From positions 62,001 to 126,000 of the forward strand of contig NBBA01000021.1 of NCBI GenBank assembly GCA_002794785.1: a DNA stretch of 64,000 nt, given 5' to 3'. A model generated the notes under the pieces. The model worked only from the letters and a program-made list of their open reading frames with translations, searched no databases and was not told the DNA's origin. A program made the position numbers and the translations under genes. How positions within the stretch are numbered: position 1 is the stretch's first letter; every line of letters starts with the position of its first letter. Source of the stretch: Coniferiporia sulphurascens. Taxonomy: Eukaryota; Basidiomycota; Agaricomycetes; Hymenochaetales; Hymenochaetaceae. This document shows positions 37,734 to 50,180 of the stretch, one piece after another.

Positions 37734-39888
37734 TTACGATGCTGCTGTGGTGGTGCCTTCAGTCGTGGACCCGGCGGACATAGCATTAGGAGCAGACTGA
37801 GCAGCAGCGGCAGCATTCGCGCTTATAGACTCTGCCCTCGACAGCCATATCACGTGTTTAATATCCGTAATAATGTTCTGCTCCTGTTGAGTCAAGAAAC
37901 CCGGTCGCTGTGTATTCAGGAAGCACAGGACCTTTTCAAGGGCCGTGCTTGCTTCCTGTGCGCTCACTGTTGGCCCGGAGTTTGCGTTGTTAGCGCCATT
38001 ACCAGTGCTTGCACCCCACACTGTATTTGCGGTTGCAAACTGCTGCATCTGCGCGTTTTGGGCATTGTGCGCCTGCTGCTGTTGCTGCTGCTGTGAACTA
38101 AATGCGAGTCCCTGAGAGATAAATGCGTCCCCTACATCATTCGAGGACACACCACCATCACTTGGGTAAGGTGGCGGCGGCTGGCAGTCTAGCGCGATCT
38201 GTCGACGGTGTTCATCATCTAGTCCCGTAAGTTGAGAGGCGTTATTTCCATCGCGGTCCGTCACGGATCCCAGAGCAGAGTTTCCATATCCTATACCAAG
38301 CGCAGACGGCGGGGGAGGCCAGTCGAGCTTCGCATCGCCCAGCGGTGCAGGGGGAATAAGGTTGAGGTCGGTTGCGGCTGCAGCACCATGAATATCCATT
38401 CCCGCTGCGGCCTGACGTGCAGCCTCGTCAGCTGCGTGCAATGCATTCTCGCGATCAACGCGAGCCCTGAACTCGTGAAGCATCTCGCCATCAGATTCGT
38501 CAGAATCATCAGGGATGATTGGGGGCTCGGGACGGCCAACCCAAATCCCCTTCTTAATTCCCTGGCGATGCTTGAAGTTCTCAACCCAGCCGGCACTCGC
38601 CTTGAACTTGTCTTCGCCGATGCCTAGGGCCTTTGCGACCTCACGCGCCTTTGTGCGGATCATGACGTCTGAGATGAGCGATTTGACATCGCGGCACCCC
38701 TGTAGCCATTCCTGTAGTTCTTGTTCGATTTCGGGAAACTTTGATGGTCTGGCACGGCATTAGTATTGAATGACAAGCATATATGCGCACAACAGTGCTC
38801 ACCTGTGCTTTGCGATGACCTGATCATCGCCGTCCATGACCGCCAACCACCTATTTTTGTGCTTGAGGATCTTGCTAACGGTGCTGCGCTCAACGCCCCA
38901 CCGCGCGGCGATGTCCTCCTGACGCGAGTTCGGATGCTCAAGATAGTACAGACAAATTTCTTTGCGCTGTTTGTTGAGCAAACGGCGCTTCGGCTTTGAT
39001 GTCGACTGGAAAGAGGCGATACCCGCTGAGCCAGAGGATAGCTGCGGACGTTGATGGCCCGAACCCGAAGAGAGCGATGTCGCGGCAGAGACGACGCTTA
39101 CTGCAGGCGACGTCGAGCGCGGGTGGGTTGAACTGCTCCCGGATCGCGAATGCGAGTGCGCAGACGCGTAAGGATGGTGGAAGCCGTAGTGCGAGAAGCC
39201 CGAGGATGAGGTCACCGAGGCCGGGGTACTCGGGTGTGGCGGAGACATTCCGGAAGAGTGCTGCATGTTGAGCGTGCCAATGTTAAGATCAGGGAGGTTC
39301 ACGCGCTGGTCTGGGTACGGGGGGAACCGATTGGGAGTTTGCGGGCGCGACAAGCTCGTGGAATTGTTGTAGAGTGGGAACCCCTGCGTTTCGGAGAATT
39401 TTGACGCGGAGAAACAGTCAAAGGAAGAAAACAAAGGAAAACAAATAAAGGAAATGATCAGCATTAATGCGCTTTAGACGACTGGAGGTCCTTACATCAC
39501 CAAAATGCTGCTGCTGCTGCTCTTGTGAGTTGCGCCCGTTAGCGGCGTAGGCATGCGCGGTCTGAGCCTGTGCGATGCGGGCTTGACGACGCGTCAGGAC
39601 GCGACTGGGGCCGATGGCCGTGGCGCGAAGCTGCGCGGGGTTGAGCGTGAGCGCATCGCCGATGTGCCCGTATGCTGGGTGATGCGGGTTCTGGTGCTGA
39701 TAGCTCGGGTCAGACGCGGTCGAAAAGCTGGGGTGAGATGTGCCGTAGATGATGGAGGGTGGACAGGAGCCGTTGGCGCCCGGCGGGGACATCTGGCCCT
39801 GGGGGTGCTGCTTGTCGACGTCGAGTGCGAGAGAGGGGCCGCCGAGGGCGTACTGCTGATAGGAGGGGTGCTGGTGTTGTTCTGCCAT
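37734..39888 (-). CDS. CENP-B-type HTH DNA-binding protein (domesticated-transposase family)
   Basis: Probable nuclear DNA-binding regulator. It begins MAEQHQHPSYQQYALGG with a long His/Gln/Ser/Pro-rich disordered region. The first helix-turn-helix is LLNKQRKEICLYYLEHPN followed by RQEDIAARWGVERSTVSKIL. The second (CENP-B/Tc5 type) includes EQELQEWLQGCRDVKSLISD, REVAKALGIGEDKFKASAGW and VENFKHRQGI. This paired HTH is that of CENP-B, Abp1/Cbh and pogo-like transposases. No DDE nuclease domain follows; instead there is an acidic and Gln/Asn/Ala-rich tail with a run of seven Gln, ending TTEGTTTAAS. Three exons are inferred, with introns near 39480-39420 and 38815-38757. It is therefore a host regulator rather than an active element. 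Targets are unknown. Confidence 0.87.
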
Positions 39889-42399
39889 TGTCGTTGTCGA
39901 GCTGAGCTGGGCTTCGGATAGAGAGATAGGGATGCGGGTAGGCTGAGGATGGTGGAATTCAGTCTGTGCGCATGTCCCGGACGTTGGTGAAGTCGTGACT
40001 TTTGAGAGAGATCGCAGGGCGCGATGGCGATGGCGATGTGAGCGTCGTGGCGGAGGAGGGGAGGGGCAGGAAGACGAAGGAGGAGGAGGAGGACCGGGTA
40101 GAGCGTGGTATTAAAGCGACTGGTCAGGGTCCACTGAGCAAAACAAGGCCTTGACCAGAGCCCGCAACATTAATGCTGCTCTCGCAACAAAATTCAAACC
40201 GTCTCCCTGGCAGCATGGCCAGCGCATGATCAGCCATCCAAATACTCGGTCTCTGCGGAACTGAGCTCTGTATTTTCGTCTTATTTTCGTTGCTCGGCTT
40301 TGTTCCGGACGCTGCTCACCTCAAACTCTGCTCTCTCTAGCGCGTTCTTTCCTCGTCTATCGATTCTATTAATTCATACAAGAAATTACACTGCTCCGCC
40401 ATCCATCTGGAAGCTATAGAACCGCTCCTAAAACACATCCCAGGAAAAGGGGTACCACCGCCGTCTGCAGCCATCTCTCGTCTTCCCTTTCCCACTCGTA
40501 TGATGCACGCCTTCCCTTCTGACAACGGACACAGGCGCACACAGGCTCATGCTATTGGCCCTACGCGGTTAGCCTTTTCGTCCGGTGCGATACGTCCACC
40601 GTGGCAAGGGCAATTGGATTTTATGAACTCGCCGTTTATGGCTTTCCACCTCCTGTCTCCACCCTCTTATTCGCCCATGGCCGATGGCGTACCTACAAAC
40701 TTAGCCCCCCAGGACAAAGGCCGATACCCTCCGGATACCAACACGCATGCATGCACGCACGCGCAACTTGGCTAGACTCGAGTTGAACAAGTGTTCGCGT
40801 CTCTGATGCATGCCACCAAGTCGGTAGACGCCCTTCCTCCAATGAATATTAAACCTTACTGGCCCTCAGATTCCATAGCCCATGCCGATACCGATCAATC
40901 TCTGTATATGCCCTTCTTTCGCCGACCTTCCGTCTTGCCGCTTCGAGACGCACAGGCCCAAGCACGCTTCTCGGCAGAGCTCTTTGTTGGCATACACCAC
41001 GCCGAGGCCTCAAGGCCTCCCGCTCATTGTCTTCCCCCTGGTCGTCGCTACCCGCGACGACGACTGGGCCTCGGGCGGCGCGCTGGGTACTTCTCGCCCC
41101 CCCTTATCGCGGCGCACTCCATTCTCTCTGCTCCTTTGCCGCCAACCACTTATCCGAAGGCCTGATACAATGATCCCAGTTCCAAGCGATTCAATGACAA
41201 GGCAGCTCAGATGGTCACGCACTACTGCTTCGCTTCTCCCTTCTTTTAGCTCTGTAAATTAAATTCATTTTCGCGTGGCGGGTGGCGCTAGCTGTTTACC
41301 CAGTCCGTACACCAGAGGCCCTGGTCCGGCTTGGTCCCCGGGTCCTGTCCACCCGGACTCGGATGTCCGGCTCTCATCAATTTCATGTCGGGCAAGTCTT
41401 ACACATTACTTCCGCCGGGGTGAGAAGTACCGAATTCGAATCCATGGGTGGGTCTCGATCGACACAGCACGCGCTTCTCGCGCTGGGACATTCGGGCTGA
41501 GTTTGGTCTATGCCGGCATCGCTTCATCGTTAACGGTTAACTTTGGATCGGAGGATCGATTAGACTCGCAGAAAAGCGAGGGAGAAGGGAGGGGAATACA
41601 CACGCGGTAGTCGTACGGCGGTCTGCGGCTTGCGGTCTGCGGCCTGCGGTCAGCCTGTCTCCGAACGAGGACGGAAGTGTGCGCACTGATCCACGGGCCA
41701 ACCGATCTGCCCGCCTGTATTTTGGGACGTTCATGCATTCGTTTCCATTCTACATCCCTGACGGATCCAACTTGGCAGCGGGTTGCATGCGTGTGGTATT
41801 ACTCGATTTTACCCGTCCCAGGGCTCAAGGAAGACGGAAAGATGAGGAAATCCCCGGAGGGACCGCTTTATAAGCCGCATATAGGGCTTCCGCGGACCTT
41901 GCACGCTTTGTCCTCCCGTCCCCGCCGAGGGGGGACACCATCAAAGGTACCTGCATGCAGCCACGGATGGCCAACTGACACACCGACGCCCGATTGTGCA
42001 CGACGGAGCCTACGATGGCATTCGATATCGCCGGACAATGTTGTGCAGATTCCAGGCTGCGCGGATACCCAGTTGAAGACAAAGAGTCCGTGCACGACGT
42101 CTTGTGACCCGCAGACGGCGACTCGCGCGACCGTCGCGTGGAAAGCAGGTGTCGACGCGTGTCTTGAGATCACGTGATCGCGATAAGGTTTGAATCCGCT
42201 AGCGCTAATCAAAGATGCTCTCCCGAAAGGGAAATACCCTTGATAAGGATCGACACCCATCGCTTTCAACCTCGCCTGGTGCTACCTCTACAAAGCGGCG
42301 CGGGCTCAAAGCATATTGTCGTGCAAGTACCAGTCCCCAACCTTGATATCCACAACAGTAGAGACTCTCAGGAACTTCCCGTTTTTCTCCTTTGAGGCA
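39889..42399. other. 2.5 kb intergenic between divergent HTH and HRI1 genes
   Basis: No gene supported. GGA/GAA-rich runs at 40045-40092 lie just upstream of the HTH gene. From 40500 to 41260 the + strand is CT-rich, and the open frames there are compositional. A short degenerate repeat of GGTCTGCGGC/T units occurs near 41621-41655. Overlapping open frames on both strands at 41677-42269 lack splice support or homology that I recognise. Confidence 0.55.
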
Positions 42400-43291
42400 A
42401 TGGCAGGCGTCGCTCACGAACTGCATGCCCAACGCCCGTCCGCCACTACACGCGTATCAATCCGATGGGTACGCCCCCATGCATACAACGTGCCCCTTTA
42501 ATTATTGAACTGACAGACTGGTGCGTATCATTTTGTTTGTGTAGAGGAATGGAGAGCCAGAGGAACGTACCTCCACACTCGTCCTCACTTCTCCGGCGAA
42601 GCTTTTCGTCGACTTGCGTATCTTCAGGGACACTGCAGCGTCTGCCAACACGGGAAAGTTGGACAGGTCCGAACTCAGTGCGATTGATTGGGCCTTCGCG
42701 GGGCGCGCGACTTACGGTCCCGAGGACCCTAGCGGCGCGAGCACGTGCGCGTGGACGCACTGGGTCGACTCGCGCACAGCGGACGCCGCGTCTGTACACG
42801 ACGCGGGAATTTCGACACGCCTTCCAAATGGAGACACATTGGAGAAGGGGGAGATGCTCGACGCAGACGGAACTCTGTTTCCATACGAGGAGGTGTGGCA
42901 CGACGAAAGCGTAGAGCCAGCGTCTGCGGCTGTTTTCGTTTGCTTCCCGGACCGCGAGGTACAGACGCAGGTGTCCTTTGCCGACGGCGATGTGGACAGA
43001 TTGCCGTCCGAAAGTGTATGCGGTGTGGTTGTGCGTGTGGGAAGCTGGTGCCAAGGCATCCTCCGGGACTCGAGCGTACACGCCGGACCTGACGCTGTGA
43101 CGGTCGAGCGCTGGGTGCGTGGAGCAGATGGCTCCTGGACACGCACATTCCGTGCTGGCACCGGAAAGCTCCCTTGTGCCTATGCCTGCACCGCGTCTTT
43201 GTTAAGTTCCCCCGAGGAACTGGCTGTCTCCTTTGATGATAATAGCTTCTTCTGGAGATGCATAGAACTCTACGAAGGGGGTGTACGTTGA
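42400..43291 (+). CDS. HRI1: HRI1-family protein
   Basis: Family of yeast Hri1, a cytosolic/nuclear protein of unclear role that binds the casein kinase Hrr25 and associates with the Sec translocon. Two exons (42400-42468 and 42545-43291) give 271 residues, close to the family length. The first exon reads MAGVAHELHAQRPSATTRVS up to IRW; the second opens RNGEPEERTSTLVLTSPA, then LFVDLRIF and IDWAFAGRATYG. The central HCxW-like segment (STCAWTHWVDSRTAD) and GDTLEKGEMLDADG followed by FPYEEVWHDE are diagnostic. The C-terminal beta-barrel half ends in FFWRCIELYEGGVR. Intact. The gene is convergent with GH35 copy 2. Confidence 0.9.
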
Positions 43292-43653
43292 TGCAGATAG
43301 TTGGGGAGGAAATGAAACCCCTGGATACCACCACTTTGTCTTTCTGTCCCACGGCCGATTTCCCCCCTTGAAGTTTCCTTAGACTACCCCAAACCCCTTC
43401 GCCGCGACTGGAACACGTCATCTGTACCTGCTGCGGTGACGCGTACTCCAAATTATGCTCCGAGTCTTTCGGTTCCCTAACTTTCCCCCGCCTCGCCCCT
43501 AACCTTTTCAAGTTTACTAAGTCATTTTTTAAACGACCCATCCAATTGCCCAATATAAAAATTGTATTGGCTAATTGTACAAATAGCATGGCAATGTTTC
43601 ATATCTTCCGGATCATCCTACGTTTCAGGGTCCTAGTAGACCTAGGCGCCATA
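43292..43653. other. 362-base intergenic between convergent genes
   Basis: Shared 3' flank of HRI1 and GH35 copy 2. Nothing recognisable. Confidence 0.6.
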
Positions 43654-46600
43654 TCATGTGGCCCGGACCTGCGCAAACGCGGGGTTATTAGTCTGGATGT
43701 GTCCTACGCCGCCTTCTAAGACACCGTCGACTGCGAGACTAATAGAGGGTGCGATCGCAGCCGAGGCATTAGGAAGCATCGCCCAGAGCGCAACGGCGAC
43801 CGTGCTTTACGCAGTGCAAACCCAGTCAGAGAAGAAGAGAAGAAAACGGAGAAAGGAAGAGGCTACTCACTTCTCGCCTCTGTAATCAAGGATTCCTTGA
43901 TGTACAGGAAACTTTGTTTGCGGTCTGTACGCGGCGACCAAAATGTCAGCATTATCCCCGCTTCCGAATACTTGGCGGACTTACCCGAGGTTGGCAACCC
44001 TCTTCCCCATCATCCATCCATTTACGAACAAAAGAGCTCTATACGGCTGGTTCGTCGTACCGGACCCTCCGTCAAACACGAAACTCATCGGGACATCCGT
44101 TCCTTCCGGGATGTCTAAGTTAAACGTCGTTACGAAGAAGCCAACACCTGCGCGTCCATCGGGGAGGCCTTCCGACAGTTGACGGTTGGCCCAAGAAGAG
44201 GTATCGAATCCAGGAAGGTGCCACCCAGCACGTTCGCCAAAAAGTCCACCATCATTGAACACGCCGCGCACCTTGTCGGGGAAGCTACCAGCGCAAGGAA
44301 AAAACGAGGGTTATTAGGGCGAGATGGGGTGGGGATGAAATTAGAACTGGCTCACTTGGTGTAGCCGCCAACCTTCCCCTGCACCTTCCACTCTGTGAAG
44401 TTGCCTGTGTTAAGTTGAAACCCACGTATACCGCGCGGCGACTTCGGTGCATCAGCCCCAGCTAGAAGGCGCCCGAGAAGTCAGTCGAAGGTACGTGTTG
44501 ATTTCGTGCAGTTTCGGATGCTTACAACCCGTTTCGTTATTGCCCATGTTATCCTACACGAACAGTCGAAACACATTTCAAAGTGAATGACAGCTAGGGT
44601 ATTCCAGAAGAATAAAGACTTCACCTGGACTATGGTGATGACATTGTCGTAGCCGACGATGACTGAGTTATCGGGAAACGTGAAGACGTCATCCGTCTCC
44701 TCGAGGACATGTTTGTCGTTGGTTGAACTGGAAATTAAAAGGAAAGCGAAGATCAGTGATTGTGAAATTTAAAGTGCAATTCGCTAATGGCGAGTATCAG
44801 GTGCCCACTTTCCAAAGGATGTGTTGAGGAATACGTCATTAAGCCAAACGCTTGCGGCGAATGCTGGTGGGAATATACGTACGTTGAAAATTCATCGAGA
44901 AAGATGGGCGCAAAATAGAAGACTTGCCTTCGCCGCCGTTTATCGAAAGATTTGCTGATTTCTCATTCCCTGTAGCGTTGAAATGACCCCTCCAAAGCAC
45001 GATATTCTCACAGCTGTAGGGCAGGGAGATTGATCTGGAAGATTATAGAACGCGAAACCACTGTACGTACAATTGATAGTCACAGCCATATAGGACTCGT
45101 CCGTCTCCATAATATGGCTTAAAGGGTATGTTCGTCGACGTATGGTTAGCGACCGTCCAATGTACATCCGAGAAGTTCGTCTGAATTTCCGGAAGGCTAT
45201 CGGCAAATTTCCACTTGGACAAACTGGGGACGACGATCGAGTTCGCAGAAATTTGCGGCTGTAGCTGTCCTATGAAGCCTCCCAGTGTCGTTAGCGCGGC
45301 GCTTGCATGCGTATCCCGCTCGACACGTTGACCGTTCCAGGAAATTTGAGTAATCTCGGGTGGAGCTATTACTGTGAGCACCACGCTTTCGTTGAGATCG
45401 CCTCTAAGATTCAATTCGGAACCAGAGATGGACGCATTTCGAACGAGATACGGTCCGCCGACGAGCACGGTCGCATTTGTTCCGAATTGCCAGTAGTTAC
45501 TGAAGGTCCCCGCACCGCCGGCTGCTGAAATCTTATTATCTTCCGGAGGAATCACAGGCGCAAAGAACGTCCCTGCGGTGGTCGTATCACTGTACAGAAT
45601 TAGCTGTGAATCGGAGTCGAACACGGTGACGAGGCCAGTAACGTTCGCCATAATGCTAATAATGGCCGTGCCATACGCATCCAAAGCTAATCTCACGCCC
45701 CGATCCGATGTCCGGACTCTCGCTGAGCCCTTCAACTCCATTGCAAACTCGTGTAGTTGATCAGCATCTCCGAAAAGTAATAAAACATCTCGTGAACCAA
45801 TTTGGCCTGCGAAAAGAACAGAAGCAATCGAATAGAGGACGCGGGAGAAACCCCCAAATGAATAGTTGGTTACGATGACTTTTGACTGGCGCCCGGAAAG
45901 AGTGATGGAAGGGATCGTCTGAGGAACAGTCAACGTGCCATTATAGGTTATGACCTGTAACGTAAAGTTTGTCGTAGCGCTGAAATCAACATCATTTATA
46001 ATCAATGATATAGATGAAGATAATCATATAAACTCACGTTGAAGTAGAATCGTTCTGACGCGCTATGTAAAATCCTGCACCAGAGTCTGGATTGGAGAGA
46101 AACACTACGAATGCATCTGGATTGGATACGTTGACTACCGTTGAAGAGCTGTTTCCTATCCAGTCAGTTTTGTAGAATTCGGGCGAACTCCGAATGAATA
46201 GGCCTTGTCGCTTGAGCTCCGTGAATTTTGGAGTAAGGAGTCGGCTCTCGGAGATGGAGCTCCCGTAATCGTATGAGGCTGGGTCATGTTCAGCTAGTCG
46301 ACTACTCAAGGGAGAGTACGTGTTCGCTTACTGTACACACCAGGAAACGGAATAGCTCCCCACGAAGTTCCGCTTTGTAATGTGAATCAATCATATATTC
46401 TATATCGGGACGAGTTTTACTTACCCATAAAGCATGTAGAAACTAAGCATTTTCGCGTTGGCTGCCCATAGTGCTCTATAAAACACGTCTTGGAAATCCG
46501 CACCAGTTAATTCCTGACATGCGAGGTACCCGGGTGCGTTAGGACCCCAGGCATCAAAAGAACCGCCTTGGAACTACGTTAGCCGATTGATGTCATTTCC

Positions 46601-48091
46601 AACTTGTCCGTATATCTGCTTTTCTGGTGCTTGCCTCAGGAAAATAGAACGGCTCGCTAGGGTTTGCATCTGTGGATATTCCAAGGTCAGAATATGCATG
46701 AAGAGGCGATAAAATCCGTTTCATACTTTCGTGATAATCGTGGTAATTGCTAGGCACGGGAGCCCACCTTTGCGGATTAGAGCAATCGAACCCCTGTGGA
46801 TATGAATCCAGCCTACGACATGTAAGTGTCAGAGCACTATATCAAAACCGTTCATGAGAATGTCAAACCACACCCGTAGATGTCCACCGCGCCCTGAATT
46901 GTAAACATTTCAGCTAGTACACTCCTAGCTTTTGCAAAGGGTTACGAACCGTTCCGTTAATGAAGTCATCATGCTGTCCTGGATCATTGAAGGTCAAAGG
47001 CACAACGATTCCGCCTGCGCGGAAAGCATCTTCGAGTTCCTGGAAGTACTCAGCATGTCCGAAACCACTCTGAGAATACTCGTTGTCTATGTGAGAGCAA
47101 GTCAAAGGGAGCCATGTTTTATCAGGAGAAATTTCAACGAACCGACTTGGACCGCTGTTTGCAGTTGAGAAACGCGCATACATCGACCATCTTACGAGCG
47201 AGAGAAAACATTCAACTTACCGATCACAGGTCCTCCATGAGTTATCTGATTTGGGACAGTGGCATTGATGATCCCCGAAATGTAATCTATCCAAGCGGCA
47301 TGATAGTCTGTTGCATTTGTCCGAAGTGTACCGGTGACCTGTGATGTCACCCAATGAGGAATGCCACCGGCAGTTACCTCTCCGTTCATGTAGGGTCCTT
47401 GCGGGGGAAGTGAAAATCAATAAAGAAACATAAGTATTACAAGTTATAACGATCATACCCGACCTCAAGACTACCCACACACCAGCTTCTTTTGCAGCAT
47501 CAAAAAGAGGTTGCAAGGCGCGGATTCCATCAAAGTCAATAACACCCGGAGACGGATTGATGGCGCCCCCTGATATCCAGTATTCAAGGAATTAGCCAGG
47601 ATTAATGATATAAAAGTCACTAAGTAGAAGTAAATGCGTACAATGTGTGTAAACACTGACACCGTTCAAACCCGCGGATTTCATCTTTTGAAGTATGTCC
47701 AGCCATAGGGAGGGCACCGGTAAACGAAAGGTATGGAACTCTCCAGAGCTAAGAGTGTTCACTAGGATTTAGATTTGGACGTCATTTCACTTTGTATATG
47801 ATAGACACACTGGAGGAACACCCGTTGGCCTTTGATGATCAAACTGTAATTGTCCCATTGAACCAGGTCAGTCAATCCATTGGAGGAAAACATCTGCTCA
47901 GAGTCCACAGTGCTAAGCTTTTCCATTCGCTTGTTTTGTGATATCTCATGACGTTGTACGTGGGGGAGGGAGTCGTGCACGTATCCGTTTGTGGAACCCG
48001 CACAAGAAAATAGTACAAGGCACACCAGGCAAAGTAGGACTGGTATACCCAGAAGAGCATGAGACTGGGAAGGCTTAGAGGTCGCAATCAT
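43654..48091 (-). CDS. GH35 beta-galactosidase, copy 2 (inverted paralogue)
   Basis: Paralogue of the gene at 31279-35558, in opposite orientation. Starts [16 protein letters not shown] with signal/anchor [17 protein letters not shown]. Another in-frame Met lies 19 codons upstream, but the inner one puts the hydrophobic segment near the N-terminus. Catalytic-domain landmarks match copy 1: [34 protein letters not shown] (acid/base Glu), [16 protein letters not shown] (nucleophile Glu), [49 protein letters not shown]-like C-terminal sheets, and an end in [11 protein letters not shown] with [10 protein letters not shown]. The 12-base micro-exon (47143-47154) is conserved. The intron splitting PE from FQGG begins with GC (46634-46633), where copy 1 has GT. 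Apparently intact, about 1000 residues. Confidence 0.92.
47143..47154 (-). other. 12-base micro-exon in GH35 copy 2
   Basis: On the minus strand CGGTCCAAGTCG sits between an acceptor CAACTGCAAACAG and a donor GTTCGT, matching in position and phase the micro-exon of copy 1. It joins GPVI to DNEYS. Confidence 0.75.
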
Positions 48092-50180
48092 GGCTAGATG
48101 ACCGGGAGAGAAAGTACTTGCACCTAGATTTGTTGAATAAATAGACAAAAATTATCAAGGAACGGATACCATAGACGCGGGGATTTATCTTGTGACGCAT
48201 TCACGAGACCAGGAAAAGAAGGCTCAAGAAACACCGAGGTCAGATACACGAGGGCCGACGGTAAGACGGCCCGCCCGCTAGAAAGGCTCGTGTCCTGTTC
48301 GTAAGTCTTTGTTCTTGGCATGACACTAGCTCTACGAGTCGGGAAGCTGAAATTCTGCGACAGGCTAGGCCACGTTTGCGTGCGCACTAAACCCGACGGG
48401 TCTAATACTGTATTACCCTTCGTCAACAACGAAAACCCCTCCAGTAAAGCGCAAAGGAATCGGGGATTATAAGAAACGGAAAAGCATTGTGAAGCCAGGG
48501 TAACGTCGTGTTGAATGGCGTTAGGATATCTGAATTGTCATGACCAGCATCACCATAAGCAGGCGATCGACGATCTTCGGTAGTGAAAATACAGTAAACG
48601 CCTTTCAGGTTGAAGCACAAACCTCATAGAATGAATGCCTCCGACAAACCCTTCCTGAGGATCCTAACTCGAATATTTGTATGTGTGAAATTTGTGTGAA
48701 GAGGCTAAACCTTTCCCCCAAGCATGAATAGAGCGACGGACATGCAAGGGTTGTGGGACTGATGAGGGCTCCATCAGTCATGACCTGAGCTTCCTAAGGT
48801 TTCCAAGTATACACGCCTCAAGACTGATTCGCGTACTTGCTGTCTTATTAGTGGAGATGAGCGAACAGATTATAAGATATGGCAAGTGGCCTGGCTTCCG
48901 CTCATTAACTTGAGTAAATAAGCACTTGCGGCGTCAGCACTGGAAGGAAGTAGGTTTGGTCATTATCGGGGTGAGCACGGGGAGAGCTTGTGTTTGGTCC
49001 TGGTTTCATTTCCATCTACGTCGAACAATCCGGAACAATCACCCTTGAACTCATATAGAATTCGGCAAGACGTCTGCGATTATTAAAGAATCGACTTGAG
49101 AAGCGTGAGCTCGCCGTCAGAGAGAAGTAACACAGCGTTTTCTGGGATCCACTGAGATGACCATCGTGGTTGCACCATGTCAATAGCTGAGATGAGGGCC
49201 ATATTTCCTGATTACCGACATCCTTCGGCTGGAGGCCGCCGTGCATTAGACCCGAAATTGCCGGCATAGTGCGAGTACAAGCTTTAGATTCACATAAGAT
49301 GATTTAGTTTCTAAGTCAGCGTAGCCGTTGCATGAACAAGCGCCTGTTAGCAAGGCGAAGTGCGCTGGTCTGAGCATTGTGTAATATAAGCTGACGCACC
49401 TTTCATTGGTTGCTCTATGATAACGGTATGCAACACAGAACGGACAGAAGTAAAGTTCAACGTTTATGACCGCTATCCATTGTAGACAATCGATTTTGGA
49501 TATGCTCCCCTGCCTCAGAAGTCGCATGGTAATCATTCATGACACTAATTTCATGACAAGTACCTGGATTGCCTTGCGTACCTAAAACATCAGTGAGAGA
49601 AGCATATAAGTCCTGAAATTTATCAGATGACAACCACTTGGATGTGACATTCGATGGATGTATACCAATAAATATATTGCGGCCAGCTTCTAATGCAATG
49701 TACATCTGTTCTCATCGTGGTAGGTGGCACCAATAGTACGAACTTCCCATACTTTGAAGTAGAGCCTCGTGATGCCAGCACAGGATCTCCCGAGGTTGTA
49801 GACTTTTCGGGTTATGACAGCTACTTGCCGTTGCATCTTTCGTGTGAGAATCGCGGCACGGCGATGCAAGTGACTCTTCAAGCCATATTGAATGTACAAC
49901 GCATTGTTAACTGATCCATAGAGCGTACAGGCAAGTCAAGGGACTAGCAAGCAGGACTCCCTGCTGGTCTCGAGAGATATACGGCCATGGACTGAGACGC
50001 TGAGCAAAAAAAAAAAAACGACGAGGTTCGAATTGAACCATTAGCAGCGGCAGCCTGCAGGTGCTAGGGCATAACCCATTTAAATTACATAATAATACAG
50101 TTTGTCATCATTCCATGTATGGTGAGTTGTCCGCTCGCCATCCAACTTTCACAAATCGAAATTGGTCGGGGTGAACCGCC
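48092..50180. other. 2.1 kb intergenic, mostly unrecognised
   Basis: Promoters of GH35 copy 2 and NDUFA9. Short coding-like pieces exist on the minus strand at 49457-49705 (MYIALEAGRNIFIGIHPSNV) and on the plus strand at 49693-49914, overlapping neither a known family nor a clear intron pattern. A run of 13 A lies at 50006-50018. A B-box-like tRNA fragment at 50024-50040 does not fold as a tRNA. Confidence 0.5.

Noticed and set aside
40500..41262. Several + strand open frames in a CT-rich region.
   Set aside because: Composition-driven, rich in Pro/Ser/His, with no conserved segment.
41677..42269. Overlapping open frames on both strands upstream of HRI1.
   Set aside because: Both strands open at once points to composition; no recognisable motif or intron pattern.
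42446..43589. Long antisense frames opposite HRI1.
   Set aside because: The sense strand encodes a collinear HRI1 protein; antisense frames are basic, repetitive shadows.
50006..50080. Possible tRNA gene on the minus strand (B-box-like GGTTCAATTCG near a T run).
   Set aside because: T-stem, acceptor stem and A box do not pair or match; only the B-box-like string and a poly-T are present.
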